From: Schistosoma mansoni
Taxonomy: Eukaryota > Platyhelminthes > Trematoda > Strigeidida > Schistosomatidae
Assembly: GCF_000237925.1 (NCBI RefSeq)
Contig: NW_017386027.1
Span: 1,426,001-1,490,000 of the forward strand
Direction: 5' to 3'
DNA length: 64,000 nucleotides
Positions 20,480 through 31,801 of the stretch are shown in pieces; positions within the stretch are counted from its first letter, which is position 1, and each line of letters starts with the position of its first letter. The notes beneath the pieces are model-generated. The model was given only the letters and a program-made list of their open reading frames with translations, searched no databases and had not been told where the DNA came from. The translations under genes and the position numbers were made by a program.

Positions 20480-22320
20480 TCGTCTAAGATATTCTCATCT
20501 CTTTCGAAGAGAGTGGACGAAGAACATCCTCAACTGTGAAAAGAGGCCATGCGTGCATCCTAGTAAAATTAGAGATGGTTATAGGGTGATTGTGCCACGT
20601 TGTTCTCAGATAGGCTGAATAGTTGCATTTCCTATGATTGTAACCCCAATATGATTTGAGTTGGTGCTCAAGCTCTCTGCGGTTCTTAGCATGAAATAGC
20701 TCTCCGAGGGGGATATCGTGTGGATTTTCATAAAGTATTTTACGTGGTTGTGTTCCATAGAACTGAATGCACACGACATGATATTCTGACAATTGAAGTT
20801 TCAACCCATCGTCTTTCGCCTCTCCTTAACTGTTCCAAATACCATTTGAAGCTCAGGTTGGTCCTTTCGCTTTTGTAGACTTCCAGATCTCGTCCTTTAC
20901 GAAGATTAGCGGTGCCGTGTTGATCTTCTCTAACAGTTCATTAATAAAGATTGGGGACCAGAGTCGACCTAAGATTGCTTCTTGTGAAATTTCATATGTT
21001 AGGACCCTGCAGCTTGCCTGAGCCATACTTACGTTTGTACGAAACATCCTGTTCTCAGAGTAGTTTAGGAGCCAAAACAGAAGTGGATGTGGGAAACCTA
21101 TATAAAGAGCGAGTGCATTAGGGTTTAGCAGTTTTGTAATCATCGAAGAATATTAAATGAACCGGGATCTTCGTGTCCAAGCAGATCCTCCGGCTGTTGG
21201 ATGCTACGAGGAAACCGTACGTTCACAATTCGAGATTATGTTTACTACTCTAGTTGCAGGGATAAATGCACCATTACTGACCCAGTCCTCTATTCTATAG
21301 ACCTTTAGAGATAGTGTGTCCTAATTGTACTTTGACTGCTAGCCTTGTCTAGAAATAACTTGCATCGTTACTAGCTTTGGCGTTTCGTCTATTTTCTTAT
21401 GCTAGGTAGGAGCCACGGTCAGAATATTTTGAAAGATGTATCCATTCGTGACAATCTCTCCTTTCCGCCTGTAACAAGCGTCCCATGCCTCGCTCAACCA
21501 CGGATCTTCTCTTCGCAGGCAATTTTTTTTGATAGAGGTACGTTGTGCAGAGTGTCCTTATGAATAATATATTTCAGTATCTCTCGACCGTCATTCACTG
21601 TTAGAATCCATCACTCTCGTAGTCATTGGACTTTTTGAAGATGCCCCCTCAATGTTGTGCAACCTGCCTTAGTTCAACAAAATGAGATAGGGCTCTCGTT
21701 CTTCAGACGCATCTTTTTTGTTACTGCGTTAAATATCACAGTCTCGTGATCACTATTCATTACTGGTGCTTGCATGTGGACATTGGCTAGAAGGAGATCA
21801 TTCGTTAAGAAACAGTTTGATGTTGAGAGTTTTCCGCACTTGTCCCTCTTGGTGGCTTCATACACATGTTCAGTCAGCCCCAAGCTTCCAATGGGTGTGA
21901 AAAGTCGCTCTTGAAACCACCATGTGAGGGTTGTGTCCTACTTTCTAAGGATAATGGTGGAAGTTTTGAGATCACCAGGTAGTAGTATTCGATCGAACCC
22001 CAGGCGTGGTAGTTATAATAACACGTAGATTACCTTAGATTTGTGGGCGTTTATACCTACAAGGGGCCACTATACTCTTACAATCAAGTACTTGGTGCCG
22101 TGTACATTGATGCAACCCCAGGACGATTCTATCACCTTGGTTAATTCAGTACTATGTAATATCACGGATTTGAAGTTGCCGTTGATGTATATTGCCACAC
22201 CTCTTGTTTCGTGCACTTTACGATGTCGGAAAATCGCCGTGCTCTACATGTTCGCCTCGCCTTGGAGAGAGAGAAATGTTTCATTGACAACTTGATCTTT
22301 GGATCCAACCTAAAGAATAC
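20480..22320 (-). mobile_element. CR1-like non-LTR retrotransposon, decayed (endonuclease + RT)
   Basis: On the minus strand, the higher coordinates give an APE-type endonuclease tail (NSDHETVIFNAVTKK near 21730-21790, preceded by LGLTEHVYEATKRDKCGKLS). Lower down come an RT segment (ISQEAILGRLWSPIFINELL, then VKDEIWKSTKA near 20860-20990) and KLQLSEYHVVCIQFY. The degraded SQGS.LGP.LF and F(A)DD(V)KIW motifs fit CR1/Jockey-type LINEs such as schistosome SR1 relatives. Frames are interrupted several times and the YADD-equivalent is lost. Confidence 0.75.
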
Positions 22321-22379
22321 CTATCTGATTCCAAGGAAGTAGTACAGCCAATCTACTGGATTAGTCCTAGCGAATCCAA

Positions 22380-23595
22380 AAGGGATTGCGAGATTTTTAC
22401 ACCGTGGAGGAACGCAGCGAGGGTAGAGAAGCTGCAGCAGGATCAGAGGACATACCGTACACCAAAGTCATACATAAAGGTAATCGCAAAGACATCAAAC
22501 TTTCCCTTCAAAAAGATTCAGAAGAAAGAACAAGTACCAAGATACTGAAGAGAAGGATACCTCATCAAGGTAACAATGAAAGATCTTAGCAAGTGTGATC
22601 AGTACAAAGGCATCACACTACTACCAGTATCAAGAAAAGTTTTCAAAATTGTTAAATCAAATGAAAAGTTTCGCAGACACCAAACTTCGGGGCCAACAGT
22701 CTGCTTTTTGTAAGAACCAATCATGGTCTGACCAAATAGCGACACATCAGATCGTTGTCAAATAATCAGTCGAATAAAACCTGTCATTTTACACCAACCT
22801 CCTTGGTTGTGACAAAGTGTTCGATCGCTTGGACACGGGAACCTCGCAGAACCCCTCTAGAAACTATGGAATCCCAGGGTAATTTGTCACTGTTTTACAA
22901 AACTCAAGCAAGCGACTGGACTGCAAAGATAGTAGCACATGAATGTATTCCAAAGTAGTACCAGTGTCAGACAAGGTTGCCCACCCTCACTCCTCCTCGT
23001 TCTTCTAGTGATTGACTGAATTACGAAGGCCACCACATCTGTGGGAAAGCGCGAATTCCATGGACATCTTTGATGAAACTAGACGACTTAGACTTTTTAG
23101 ATGACTCGGCTCTTCCTTTCCTTACACACCAACAAATGCAAGAGATCATATCCAATTTTATCAGCAACTTCTGGAGCGGACGGTTTCAACACACACTAAA
23201 GAAAGAGCAAGACCCATAAATCCGACACAGGGCCCCCCCAACACAGCCACACTTGATCGGGAAACCCCGGAAGAGGAGGAAACTTTCACGTGCCTAGGTG
23301 GCATAATTGATACATAAGGAGGATATGATACAGATTTAAAGGCAAGAATTGGTAGGGCGTGGGAAGCATTCGTATAGCTGAAGAACATATAGAACACAAA
23401 CACAGCTGTCAGCCTACATCAAGTCATGATGTCCAATGCAAACGTCAGGACAATTCTGTCGTAATGTGCTGAAACTTGTAGGATCAACAAAACCACCATC
23501 AAAAAGGTATAGGCATTCGTTAACAACTGCCCACTCAAGACGCATATGCATATCTGTTAGCCAGAGACTAACAGCAATAATCTACCCTGTGATGT
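22380..23595 (+). mobile_element. RTE-type LINE fragment (reverse transcriptase)
   Basis: The plus-strand translation contains a YKGITLLPVSRKVF-like RT block 1, an AFV/DRL-type palm region near 22810, VRQGCPPSLLLVLLV near 22970, and LDDLDFLDDSALPF (the A-DD box) near 23080. Then come ETFTCLGGIID and DLKARIGRAWEAF near 23270-23370. This order is that of SR2/Perere-type RTE LINEs. Multiple stops and frame changes; truncated at both ends. Its 5' side abuts the 5' side of the minus CR1-like element. Confidence 0.8.
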
Positions 23596-23869
23596 GTCTA
23601 TGAAAATGAACAGACTTTTTATTGAGCCATCAAGTGTCACTCTCTGCTGTTATGTTACATTTAGCACGTTAATAGTTAGCCAGTTGTTGGCTCTAGTAGC
23701 AGTTAATTTTGTGTTAAACAGAGGTTTAAAATTCGAGGAACACGAGAATGATGGGTCAGTTATTTAATGATGTAGTAGAAATATAAGCTATAACTTTTGA
23801 CCGGATGGTTCCGAAAGTTCAATTTTCCTTTATATATACACCTACATAGCACTTTGACAGAAAACGAAC

Positions 23870-25065
23870 CAGCTTCCACCTGAGGGAGATTCGCACTGAG
23901 AAGAATGTGGGAAAGATTTAGATTACTGGGTACAAGGGAGACAAAATCTCGATGTAGGGAAGCTCAAACAATTTGTACCTCGACCTTCCATAAGTGTAGA
24001 AGATTGCACGAAGAAACATTAGTCCAAGAGTCAATAGAGTACTCTAAACGCTTATGCTCGTACACAAACCAAAGGACTAAAAGAAGAGGAAATATTCCAG
24101 AACTATGAGCAGGCAGTAATGCTTCACCATTGTTGGAGGGCGACTATGGTAAAGCTCAATTATTCTCAAACCACTTTAGCAATGTATATAACGTAGAGAC
24201 AACTTTCTCGTCAGTTCATACAAATCCCTACACACTGGACAATTTGACCACTAAAGAACTCGATGTCTTTGGTCTCCTAAATAAGTTTGATATAGGCAAA
24301 TCCAAGGGGCCTGATGAACTGTGTCGTATTACTAAAGGAACTAGCTAACTTCACTGTGAACCCCTAAATTATATGCTTTAATATATCTGTAACCCAAGCT
24401 AGATTACCAAAAGACAAGGAGAACGTCATAGTAAGTCCTGTCTTAAAAACAGCTACGAAAGGTTAACCTGAGTACTAACAGTTAGTTATGTCCATAACTA
24501 ACCAATCAAATCGTTGCTTAAGCTCCCACCACGTCAATCTGGTCTGATGTGTCTGTAAACTATCCCTGTTGCATGTGACTTACCAATTGAAAGACATTAT
24601 TATCCTATTATAATAGTGTGACTCATAAAATTTATTCATTTTAATAAGACACGCAATACTGGTCGGTATGTTTGTGCGTTTTACTTAATGACTGTAATTC
24701 TTTAATTATTGTACTAATCTAATTGTTTTTATGTTTAGAAACAGATAAAGTTTAGAGCCAAGTTGTCCTTGTTCTGACTATAGCTTTCACATAGACTCTG
24801 GGATCGCCAGTATCGCGTTTACAGTTTTAATAGTATATCTGTAGGACAAAATAAATCCTACACTAACGACCCCTAAGCCTAACTAGAGTGGTTGTTGAAA
24901 TTTCAGGAAAGATTATGCGGAAGAAGTTGTTTTCGTATCGCGATGAAAACCGGATCCCTTCTAAAAAGCACCATAGTTTTAGAAATCGTCATTCCCGTTT
25001 CACTTACTTATTAGTGGCTCATGAAAGTCGATAAGCTCTTAAAAACCGAAAATTACCTATAGACG
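23870..25065 (+). mobile_element. CR1-like LINE, left part, interrupted by two insertions
   Basis: Plus-strand translation gives YGKAQLFSNHFSNVY, DVFGLLNKFDIGKSKGPDEL (24130-24320) and, after an inserted segment, RPLSLTRVVVEISGKIM and SFRNRHSRFTYLLVAHES. It stops at ...LPID, exactly where the LTR element begins. The same frame resumes with VFYINFSKAFDK at 30639. RT blocks 0-2 of a CR1-type LINE. Already decayed before the LTR element arrived. Confidence 0.8.
24480..24861. mobile_element. 382 bp unidentified insertion in the LINE
   Basis: ACTAAC occurs on both sides (24474-24479 and 24862-24867). The LINE protein similarity breaks at the first and resumes with RPLSLTRVV after the second, so this segment is an insert with a 6 bp target duplication. 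No coding frame and no match to families A-D. A solo LTR or MITE is possible. Confidence 0.55.
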
Positions 25066-25422
25066 TGTAGTAGATGTCGAGTCGAGGACGGACCATGATC
25101 ACCACTACAATTCGATTACGCGCCCAGAAATGACTTGGTTCCCTTGATAGCCCGTAAATCAGAAGGCTTTACTAGTCCAGATCAAGTATATTTATTGGCG
25201 ATCTCGTGGTATCGAAATAATACCGAGACGTGCCAAAAAGTACAAGCGAATAAGCAGTGCGTGAGCAAGCTCGAACCAAACAAGGCGGAGAGCGAAACAA
25301 GAAGTGAAACTGATACAGTTAAACAAATATAGTAAAACAATCTCTGGTACAATTGGTTACAATAATAATAATTGTTTCTGTTATTCCAATCGTGTTCTTA
25401 TCGAGACTGGCCGGTCACTACA
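25066..25422 (-). repeat. 3' LTR of the CsRn1-like element
   Basis: 357 bp, begins TGTAGT and ends ACTACA. Same length as its partner, with about three mismatches. The purine tract adjoins it on the inner side. Confidence 0.93.
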
Positions 25423-25988
25423 GGAGCCCCCCGCTAGAAAGGGTTTACTCTTTCGATACGTAGCGGTTTCGTTCGTGGGACTGATCGCGAAACGTGCCAT
25501 TGTAGGACGAAGGCGTTGGCAGAACAGGGAGTGATCGTTGATCCTCGAGTTGCCACCAAAAGTCTTTGACGTAGAACGGTACCAGAAGGAACGTACTGTA
25601 TTGATTGCTTGGATTAGCATGCTACACCAGGGTGGTTTGTATCCAGAATCTGAAGGTTGCGTTCGTAGAGGTCCGGACCAGAAACGCTGCAGACGTAGGA
25701 CGAAACCAGATTGAGCCAAGGAACCAGATGTGACCAGGATAACCATGTTCGGGACCAAATGTATATCATACGTATTTGGAGTCAGAGAGATCGACTGAGT
25801 GCGTTGACTATAGCGTGGGTGATCAGGCCAGCTTTCGCCAAGATTGACTAAAGTCGACGATACCAGAACAGCGATGGTCAGAGGCGTAGGCTCGGGGTAA
25901 ACAAAAAAATGAAAGAAAAAGAGAAAAGTGTAGCTTTCGTGTAGTATAGGGGTAGATTCCTATACTGTATCCGTAGTTGGTTATGAGG

Positions 25989-28754
25989 TTAGTCGAGAAA
26001 GCGTACGGGTAAGCGTACTCGGCGACCAGAACGTGAGACGGTAGTCTCGTTCGAACCTCGTGAGCCTGCAATCTCATCCGCAGTCAAGAGCGGTGTGGTC
26101 TGCAGGTCTGGACGTGAGACGGAAGTCTCGTCCGTAGACGGGGCAGATGACACGTGCTGTTGACTGGGACGTGAGAATGAGGTCTCAGGTGCATCTAGCG
26201 TGGGATCCGGAGTAGATGTAGAGATCCCGCTAGAAGCTCTGATGGGTCTAACATTGGGTCTCGGCTTATCAGGTATAGCACTGTCATCGACGTGTGCTGG
26301 CTTGAGACGATCAATGCTGACTGTATCGATGCGGCCACGTCGATCAACCTTGAAGGTCTTTTCGTGACGGGAAATCACGTGAAAAGGTCCTTCGTAAGGC
26401 TGTTGTAGAGGTTCGCGTACCGAATCTACTCGTATGAAAACATGTGAACAGGTAGATAACTCTCGAGGGAGAGCGACCTGTCGATGTTGTATACGAGTTG
26501 ACACCGGAGTCAGTGTTCGCATGAATGCAGACAGTCGTTGGACGTAGTCTGATTCGCCGAACTTAGTGCTGCTCCGTGGTGTGAAAAATTCCCCAGGCAG
26601 ACGCAATGTCGTGCCGTAAACAAGTTCAGCGGCGGAACATTGAATATCTGCCTTTAGACTCGTTCTGATTCCCAGGAGGACGAGCGGAAGGGTTTCGTAC
26701 CAATTGTTGTTTTCGTGTGCTCGAAGAGCACTTTTAAGTTGGCGATGAAACCGTTCAACTAAACCGTTTGATGCTGGATGGTAGGCGGTAGTGCGTATGC
26801 GTTCCGTACCAAGCAGCCGTGTTAGTGAGGAGAATAATGCGGACTCAAATTGTTGTCCTCGGTCAGTCGTGACAGTCGAGGGACAACCGTACATAGCTAT
26901 CCATCGTTCTACGAAGCGGTGAGCGACTGTCTCCGCCGTAATAGACGTGATGGGAATAGCTTCGGGCCATCTTGTGAAACGATCAATGCATGTGAGTATG
27001 TGATCATACCCGTGCGATGGTGGTAATGGTCCTACAATGTCTATGTGAACGTGATCGAAGCGAGCATCAGGCGTAGCGAAAGTGCCAATAGGGGCAGCTA
27101 CGTGCCTGTGCACTTTTGATCGTTGACATTGTAAACATTGTTTTACCCACATACGGACATCTTTATTCATTGACGGCCAGACGTATCGTGCAGCTATGAG
27201 GCGTAGGGTGGCTGCGATACCAGGATGAGATAGACCATGAAGGGCATCAAAGACGAGACGGCGATAAGCGGAGGGTACGATGGGTCGAGGGAGGCCCGTG
27301 GAAGTATCGCATAGGATAGTACCAGAGCTAGTAGCTAGGGGTACTTCCCGGCATTGAAGGGACGTAGACTGTTGTGCTTCCGTGCATGAAGTATCGTTTG
27401 CTTGGGCGGCGGCCATAGCAGGTAGATCGAGCACTGGCAAAGTAACTGCATTCAGTTGGATACGTGATAAAGCATCAGCAACACAGTTCGACTCGCCTTT
27501 GACGTGACGAAGGTCTGTCGTGAACTGGGAGATATAGTCCAAATGTCTGCACTCTCGTGGTGAGTAGCGGTCAGACTTGGTATGCAGAGCATACGTTAAG
27601 GGCTTATGGTCGGTGAATAAGATGAACTTACGACCTTCTACAGCGTGCCGGAAATGTTTGATGGCGCAGTAGGCTGCTAGCAGTTCGCGACCAAAAGCGC
27701 TATATCTCGTCTCCGTGGGAGTGAGGCGTCGTGAGAAAAATTCGAGGGGCTGCCAACTACCGGAGATATTCTGTTGCATAACGGCTCCTATGGCGAAATC
27801 CGATGCATCAACCGCTATACTAAGCGTGGCTGATGGGTCAGGATGCACGAGAAGTGTGGCTTGAGCTAGGGCCGTTTTGATATCTGAAAATGCAGTACGT
27901 GCGGCGTCGTTCCATTCCAGTTTGCGTGGATTACCGCGAAGCAAATCGGTTAACGGTCGTAACTGTTCTGCCGCGTGCGAAATGAAGCGTCGGTAGAAGT
28001 TGACCAAACCGAAAAACGCCTTCAGTTCCTTGAGTGTGGACGGTACAGTGTACTCCATTATAGTACGTACTTTATCCTCACAAGGTAGAATACCCTCATG
28101 CTTAATAACATGACCTAAGAATTTTATTTCCTTCTTCCCGAGTTCACACTTGTCGGGGTTGACTATTATTCCATTATCCGAAAGGCGCTGGAATAGTAGC
28201 GTCAGGTGTTGATAATGTTCATCTACGTTTGATGATGCGATTAGCAGGTCATCAATATAGACGTGAACAAAATCTAGGTCTCGTACAATGCTATCGATAA
28301 ACCTTTGGAAAGTTTGAGCAGCATTCCGTAATCCAAATGGCATTCGTAGGAACTCAAATAAACCGAAAGGAGTCGTGATAGCAGTTTTCTTTATATCCTC
28401 AAGAGCGACTGGGATCTGGTGATATGCTCGTACCAGATCGATCTTGGAAAAAATTGTCGTGCCCTTGAGTGATGCCGTGATGTCATGTATGTGGGGGATG
28501 GGATAGCTATCGAAACGTTTAGCTGTGTTTAACGCTCGGTAGTCTCCGCATGGTCTCCAACTAACCCCATCCTTTTTTCGAACCATGTGGAGAGGTGAGG
28601 CCCAAGGACTGTGAGAAGGACGAATAATACCAGTAGCTAGTAAATTGTCAAACTCACGTTTAGCGAAAGCTAATTTGTCCGGTGCCAGTCGGCGAGGTCT
28701 TGCCCTGACTGGTGGTCCGCGGGTGACTATGTGGTGTACCACACGATTGGTCAC
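25989..28754 (-). mobile_element. pol region of the LTR element (RT-RNase H-integrase)
   Basis: Long minus-strand frame. RT palm box YIDDLLIAS lies near residue 165. An RNase H domain follows ([23 protein letters not shown]). Integrase has the HHCC zinc finger (HPGIAA, CLQCQ), then the catalytic core with [17 protein letters not shown] and [14 protein letters not shown] ~130-residue Ser/Thr/Pro-rich tail follows. Domain order RT-RH-IN is that of Ty3 elements. Confidence 0.93.
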
Positions 28755-28780
28755 CGATGGAGTTTCCTCGAGAGGCTTAG

Positions 28781-30105
28781 TTAATTTGGGGAATTTCTGA
28801 AATAAAGCGTGGAATAAATCGTCACGCGAATGAAATACACCTGTGATTCGGTACGCGTTTGTGTGGGCTTTAAGCCCATAAAGTTGCTGTTCGACGAAGT
28901 ATCAATTAGCTGCAGCCTACGTGAATCGACTAGCAATTCATAGTGCTGTAGGAAATCGATACCGAGTATAGCTGTGGGAACATCGGCAATGATGAACGTC
29001 CACAGATACTGTCGTCGGTTGCTCGGGTTGACCGTAAGTTGTCGTGTACCATAGGTGGGAATGACTGAGCCATTCGCAGCGCGTAGTCGAAGCATAGTGG
29101 CTTGAGACTTACTGTTACCGATAGGTACGACAGAAACTTAGGCAGCCGTATCCACAAGGTACCTAGCGTTGGTGAGATAATCGTGCACGTAAAATAAACG
29201 GCCAACTTGAGGTGAAGTGCCGGCGAGTACGGCCGCATTTACTCGCCGGCTGAGGAGTTTCCCGCCTTGTATGAGCAGGGAGCTCGACAATGACGGGCAC
29301 CGGCTCCGAAAGCACGGTGAAACCAGCACCAACCTGGACTCGCTTCCGAAACCGCCTTCTGGCGTGGCTTGGAAGATGCCCGCTTGGGGCGAGTCGTTAC
29401 GGCCTTACGAGATTGTGACCTGGGTCGGGGGGCGTAGGGGGCTGGCACATTTGCGCGGTCTCGGAAACTGAGACGAGTATGGATACATCTGTCCCTATCC
29501 CCATGAGCCGGAGGTCGTCTAGCATCGAGATCAACGTTAGAACGGGAAGTACTAGCAACCAAATAGTCGTCTTTGGTGTTAACTCGTGCTAGAATCTTAT
29601 CTGCTATGAGGGCCACCTTGTTGAGCGGGGTGTCCTCGAGCAGAGCCGTAAGGGTTGGCTGGATACTGACTGGTAAGGCTTCGAGCCACAACTCTTTGAC
29701 TATCTCAGAGTCAGCTGTCATGTTTCCTGCAAGGGATTGCAGGCGCGTGAGGTGGTGGCTCGGCTTAGCATCACCCATAGGGTGACGTGCTAATAGTGTC
29801 CTCAATCGTTCCTCTCTTGATGGGAGGAAATGTCGAAGGATGGCATCTTTAAGACGGTCATAAACGTTTGGAACGTTCGGATTGAGGACAACCTCACGGA
29901 CAGCGGTTAGGTGATCCCCGGGCAATGATTCCAAAGCGTAGGCGTACTTCTGCCTTTGATTGGTTATGCGGCGGATCTCAAATTGAGATTCCAGTGCCGC
30001 GAACCAGACTTCTGGATCATGAGGGATGAAAGGAACCGGTCGAAAACTGATAACCTGTATCTCGGAGTCTATCATATTTATGTTATTTTTTTCGTTATCT
30101 ACCAT
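28781..30105 (-). mobile_element. gag-protease region of the LTR element
   Basis: The Gag N-terminal half has FIPHDPEVWFAALESQFEIR, the usual start of CsRn1/Mag-type Gag, and an LPGDHLTAVREVV block. A basic linker leads to one CHCC knuckle (CWFHRAFGAGARHCRAPC). Next come a protease-like stretch with a VDTAA active-site motif and the ILGIDFLQHY motif that closes such proteases. Fossil copy; no further detail of its breaks is given. Confidence 0.88.
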
Positions 30106-30281
30106 ATTAAGTTGCCAAAATATTATATATTGAAAAATATCAATACGAATATATGCAACAGATGTGGATAGATAAATAGACTCACCGGATTGATCTGGTT
30201 TGGAGAATTGGCCAAGTTTGACTTGTGCTCGATGGATTGGGTTACTAGCTGTATTGCGTGTTCCAAATACGGCTCACCAGT

Positions 30282-30638
30282 TGTAGTGGATGTCGAGTCG
30301 AGGACGGACCATGATCACCACTACAATTCGATTACGCGCCCAGAAATGACTTGGTTCCCTTGATAGCCCGTAAATCAGAAGGCTTTACTAGTCCAGATCA
30401 AGTATATTTATTGGCGATCTCGTGGTATCGAAATAATACCGAGACGTGCCAAAAAGTACAAGCGAATAAGCAGTGCGTGAGCAAGCTCGAACCAAACAAG
30501 GCGGAGAGCGAAGCAAGAAGTGAAACTGATACAGTTTAACAAATATAGTAAAACAATCTCTGGTACAATTGGTTACAATAATAATAATTGTTTCTGTTAT
30601 TCCAATCGTGTTCTTATCGAGACTGGCCGGTCACTACA
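30282..30638 (-). repeat. 5' LTR of the CsRn1-like element
   Basis: 357 bp partner of the LTR at 25066. Its inner edge is followed on the minus strand by the tRNA-Trp-like primer site. On the outer side the LINE resumes after the GACG duplication. Confidence 0.93.
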
Positions 30639-31700
30639 GACGTATTCTACATTAACTTCAGCAAAGCTTTCGACAAAGATCCTCACAACCGTCTGTTATA
30701 TAAGTTAAATGTCAGGGTTGGAGGCAATTTAATAATGTGTATAAAAGACTTCCTAGTTTGACGCCAACAAAGAGTATGGAGAACTCTGAGTTACCTAACT
30801 GGGAAACTGTGCTTAGCGGAGTGTCTCAGGGTTTAATTTGGGGGCTAGTATTGTTCCTTTTGTGTGTAAGTGAATTCCCTCGTCTCCTGTCGTCATCGGT
30901 TTTGTTATGTGCTGACGATGTCAAGGTATAGAGAGCGGTAAAAGTAAAGGCGATAGCTCAGAGCTTCAACATCACCTGGAAAAAATATCTGAATGGTCCT
31001 CAACTTGACAGTTGCCGACAAATACTTCCGAGTGCATTGTGATGCATATTAGTCATCAAGGTATAGATACATACGCGATGAACAACACTGATCTACCTGT
31101 TATTCAGACACAATAACTTAGACTTCATCGATAGCCAAAACTTCAAAGCTACTGTACACTGCCGTGCAATAATCGCCAAAGGTTTTAGAACCCTATGGTC
31201 AATACGTAGAGCTTTTAGTCATGTCGACGCTAAAACGTTTTTGACTTTGTATACAGTATTTGTGCACCCTAAACTTGAGTACTGCATACAAGCGGCTAGC
31301 TACTGCCTAAGAAGAGACATTGAGCTTTTGGAGAAGGTTCGAAGAACAGTAACTAGGCTGATTCTCGGAATGGCGAAGCTCCCGTATGATGCTCGACCAG
31401 CTAAACTAAACTTATTTCCATTATCATATCGAAGAACCAGAGGCGAATAGATCAGTCTTTAAATTATTTGGTGACACAATTGCACATGATACGCCCCCAC
31501 CTTTCTTGTGTTCCAAACCATATCATTTACGAGGACACTCCAAAAATGTTCACAAGCCCAGGACAAATCACTCGTCAGTTGACTATCAACTTTCCAACCG
31601 AATCATCAACGAGTGAAAATCACTACCTCAACACACATGTGAAGTTCCATCTGTTGGCGCTTTCAAGAGAATGTTGAGTGAAATGAGTGACCACCACTGC
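30639..31700 (+). mobile_element. CR1-like LINE, right part (RT palm to C-terminus)
   Basis: Resumes the frame cut at 25065: DVFYINFSKAFDK, then VLSGVSQGLIWGLVLFLLCV-like box and LCADDVKV (30900-30930). Later RIRTLYTVFVHPKLEYC-like text gives MTLYTVFVHPKLEYCIQA (31241 onward), with LLEKVRRTVTRLI, SYRRTRG and RVPNRIN-type thumb/tail segments to ~31690. The ADD catalytic pair survives but frames are disrupted elsewhere. Ends ~100 bp before the WLS start codon. Confidence 0.85.
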
Positions 31701-31801
31701 CTAGACTAACACAGATCAACTAGCCTCCTGTCCTTTCCAAACTGAAATTGAGAATTGAGGTAATCACAAGGTCAGACTTCTGAGCTCTGTTCAAACCAGA
31801 G

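Larger units (their letters stand above)
25066..30638 (-). mobile_element. Ty3/gypsy LTR retrotransposon, CsRn1/Boudicca-like, nearly whole
   Basis: 5573 bp element with two 357 bp LTRs (TGTAGT...ACTACA) differing at about three sites, and a 4 bp target duplication GACG (25062-25065, 30639-30642). It is oriented on the minus strand. Parts: LTR, a primer binding site resembling the 3' end of tRNA-Trp (TGGTGA, then GAACACGCAA), gag, protease, RT, RNase H, integrase, and a purine tract (GCGGGGGGCTCC) beside the second LTR. The Gag CX2HX9CX3C knuckle and the Trp primer fit the CsRn1 clade. LTR identity of ~99% makes it young. Treated as a fossil: it has about two breaks in the gag-pol stretch, although a frame change between gag and pol is normal in this family. 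Inserted into a CR1-like LINE. Confidence 0.93.

Noticed and set aside
29217-29471. Plus-strand frames inside the LTR element
   Set aside because: Shadows of gag-pol on the opposite strand.
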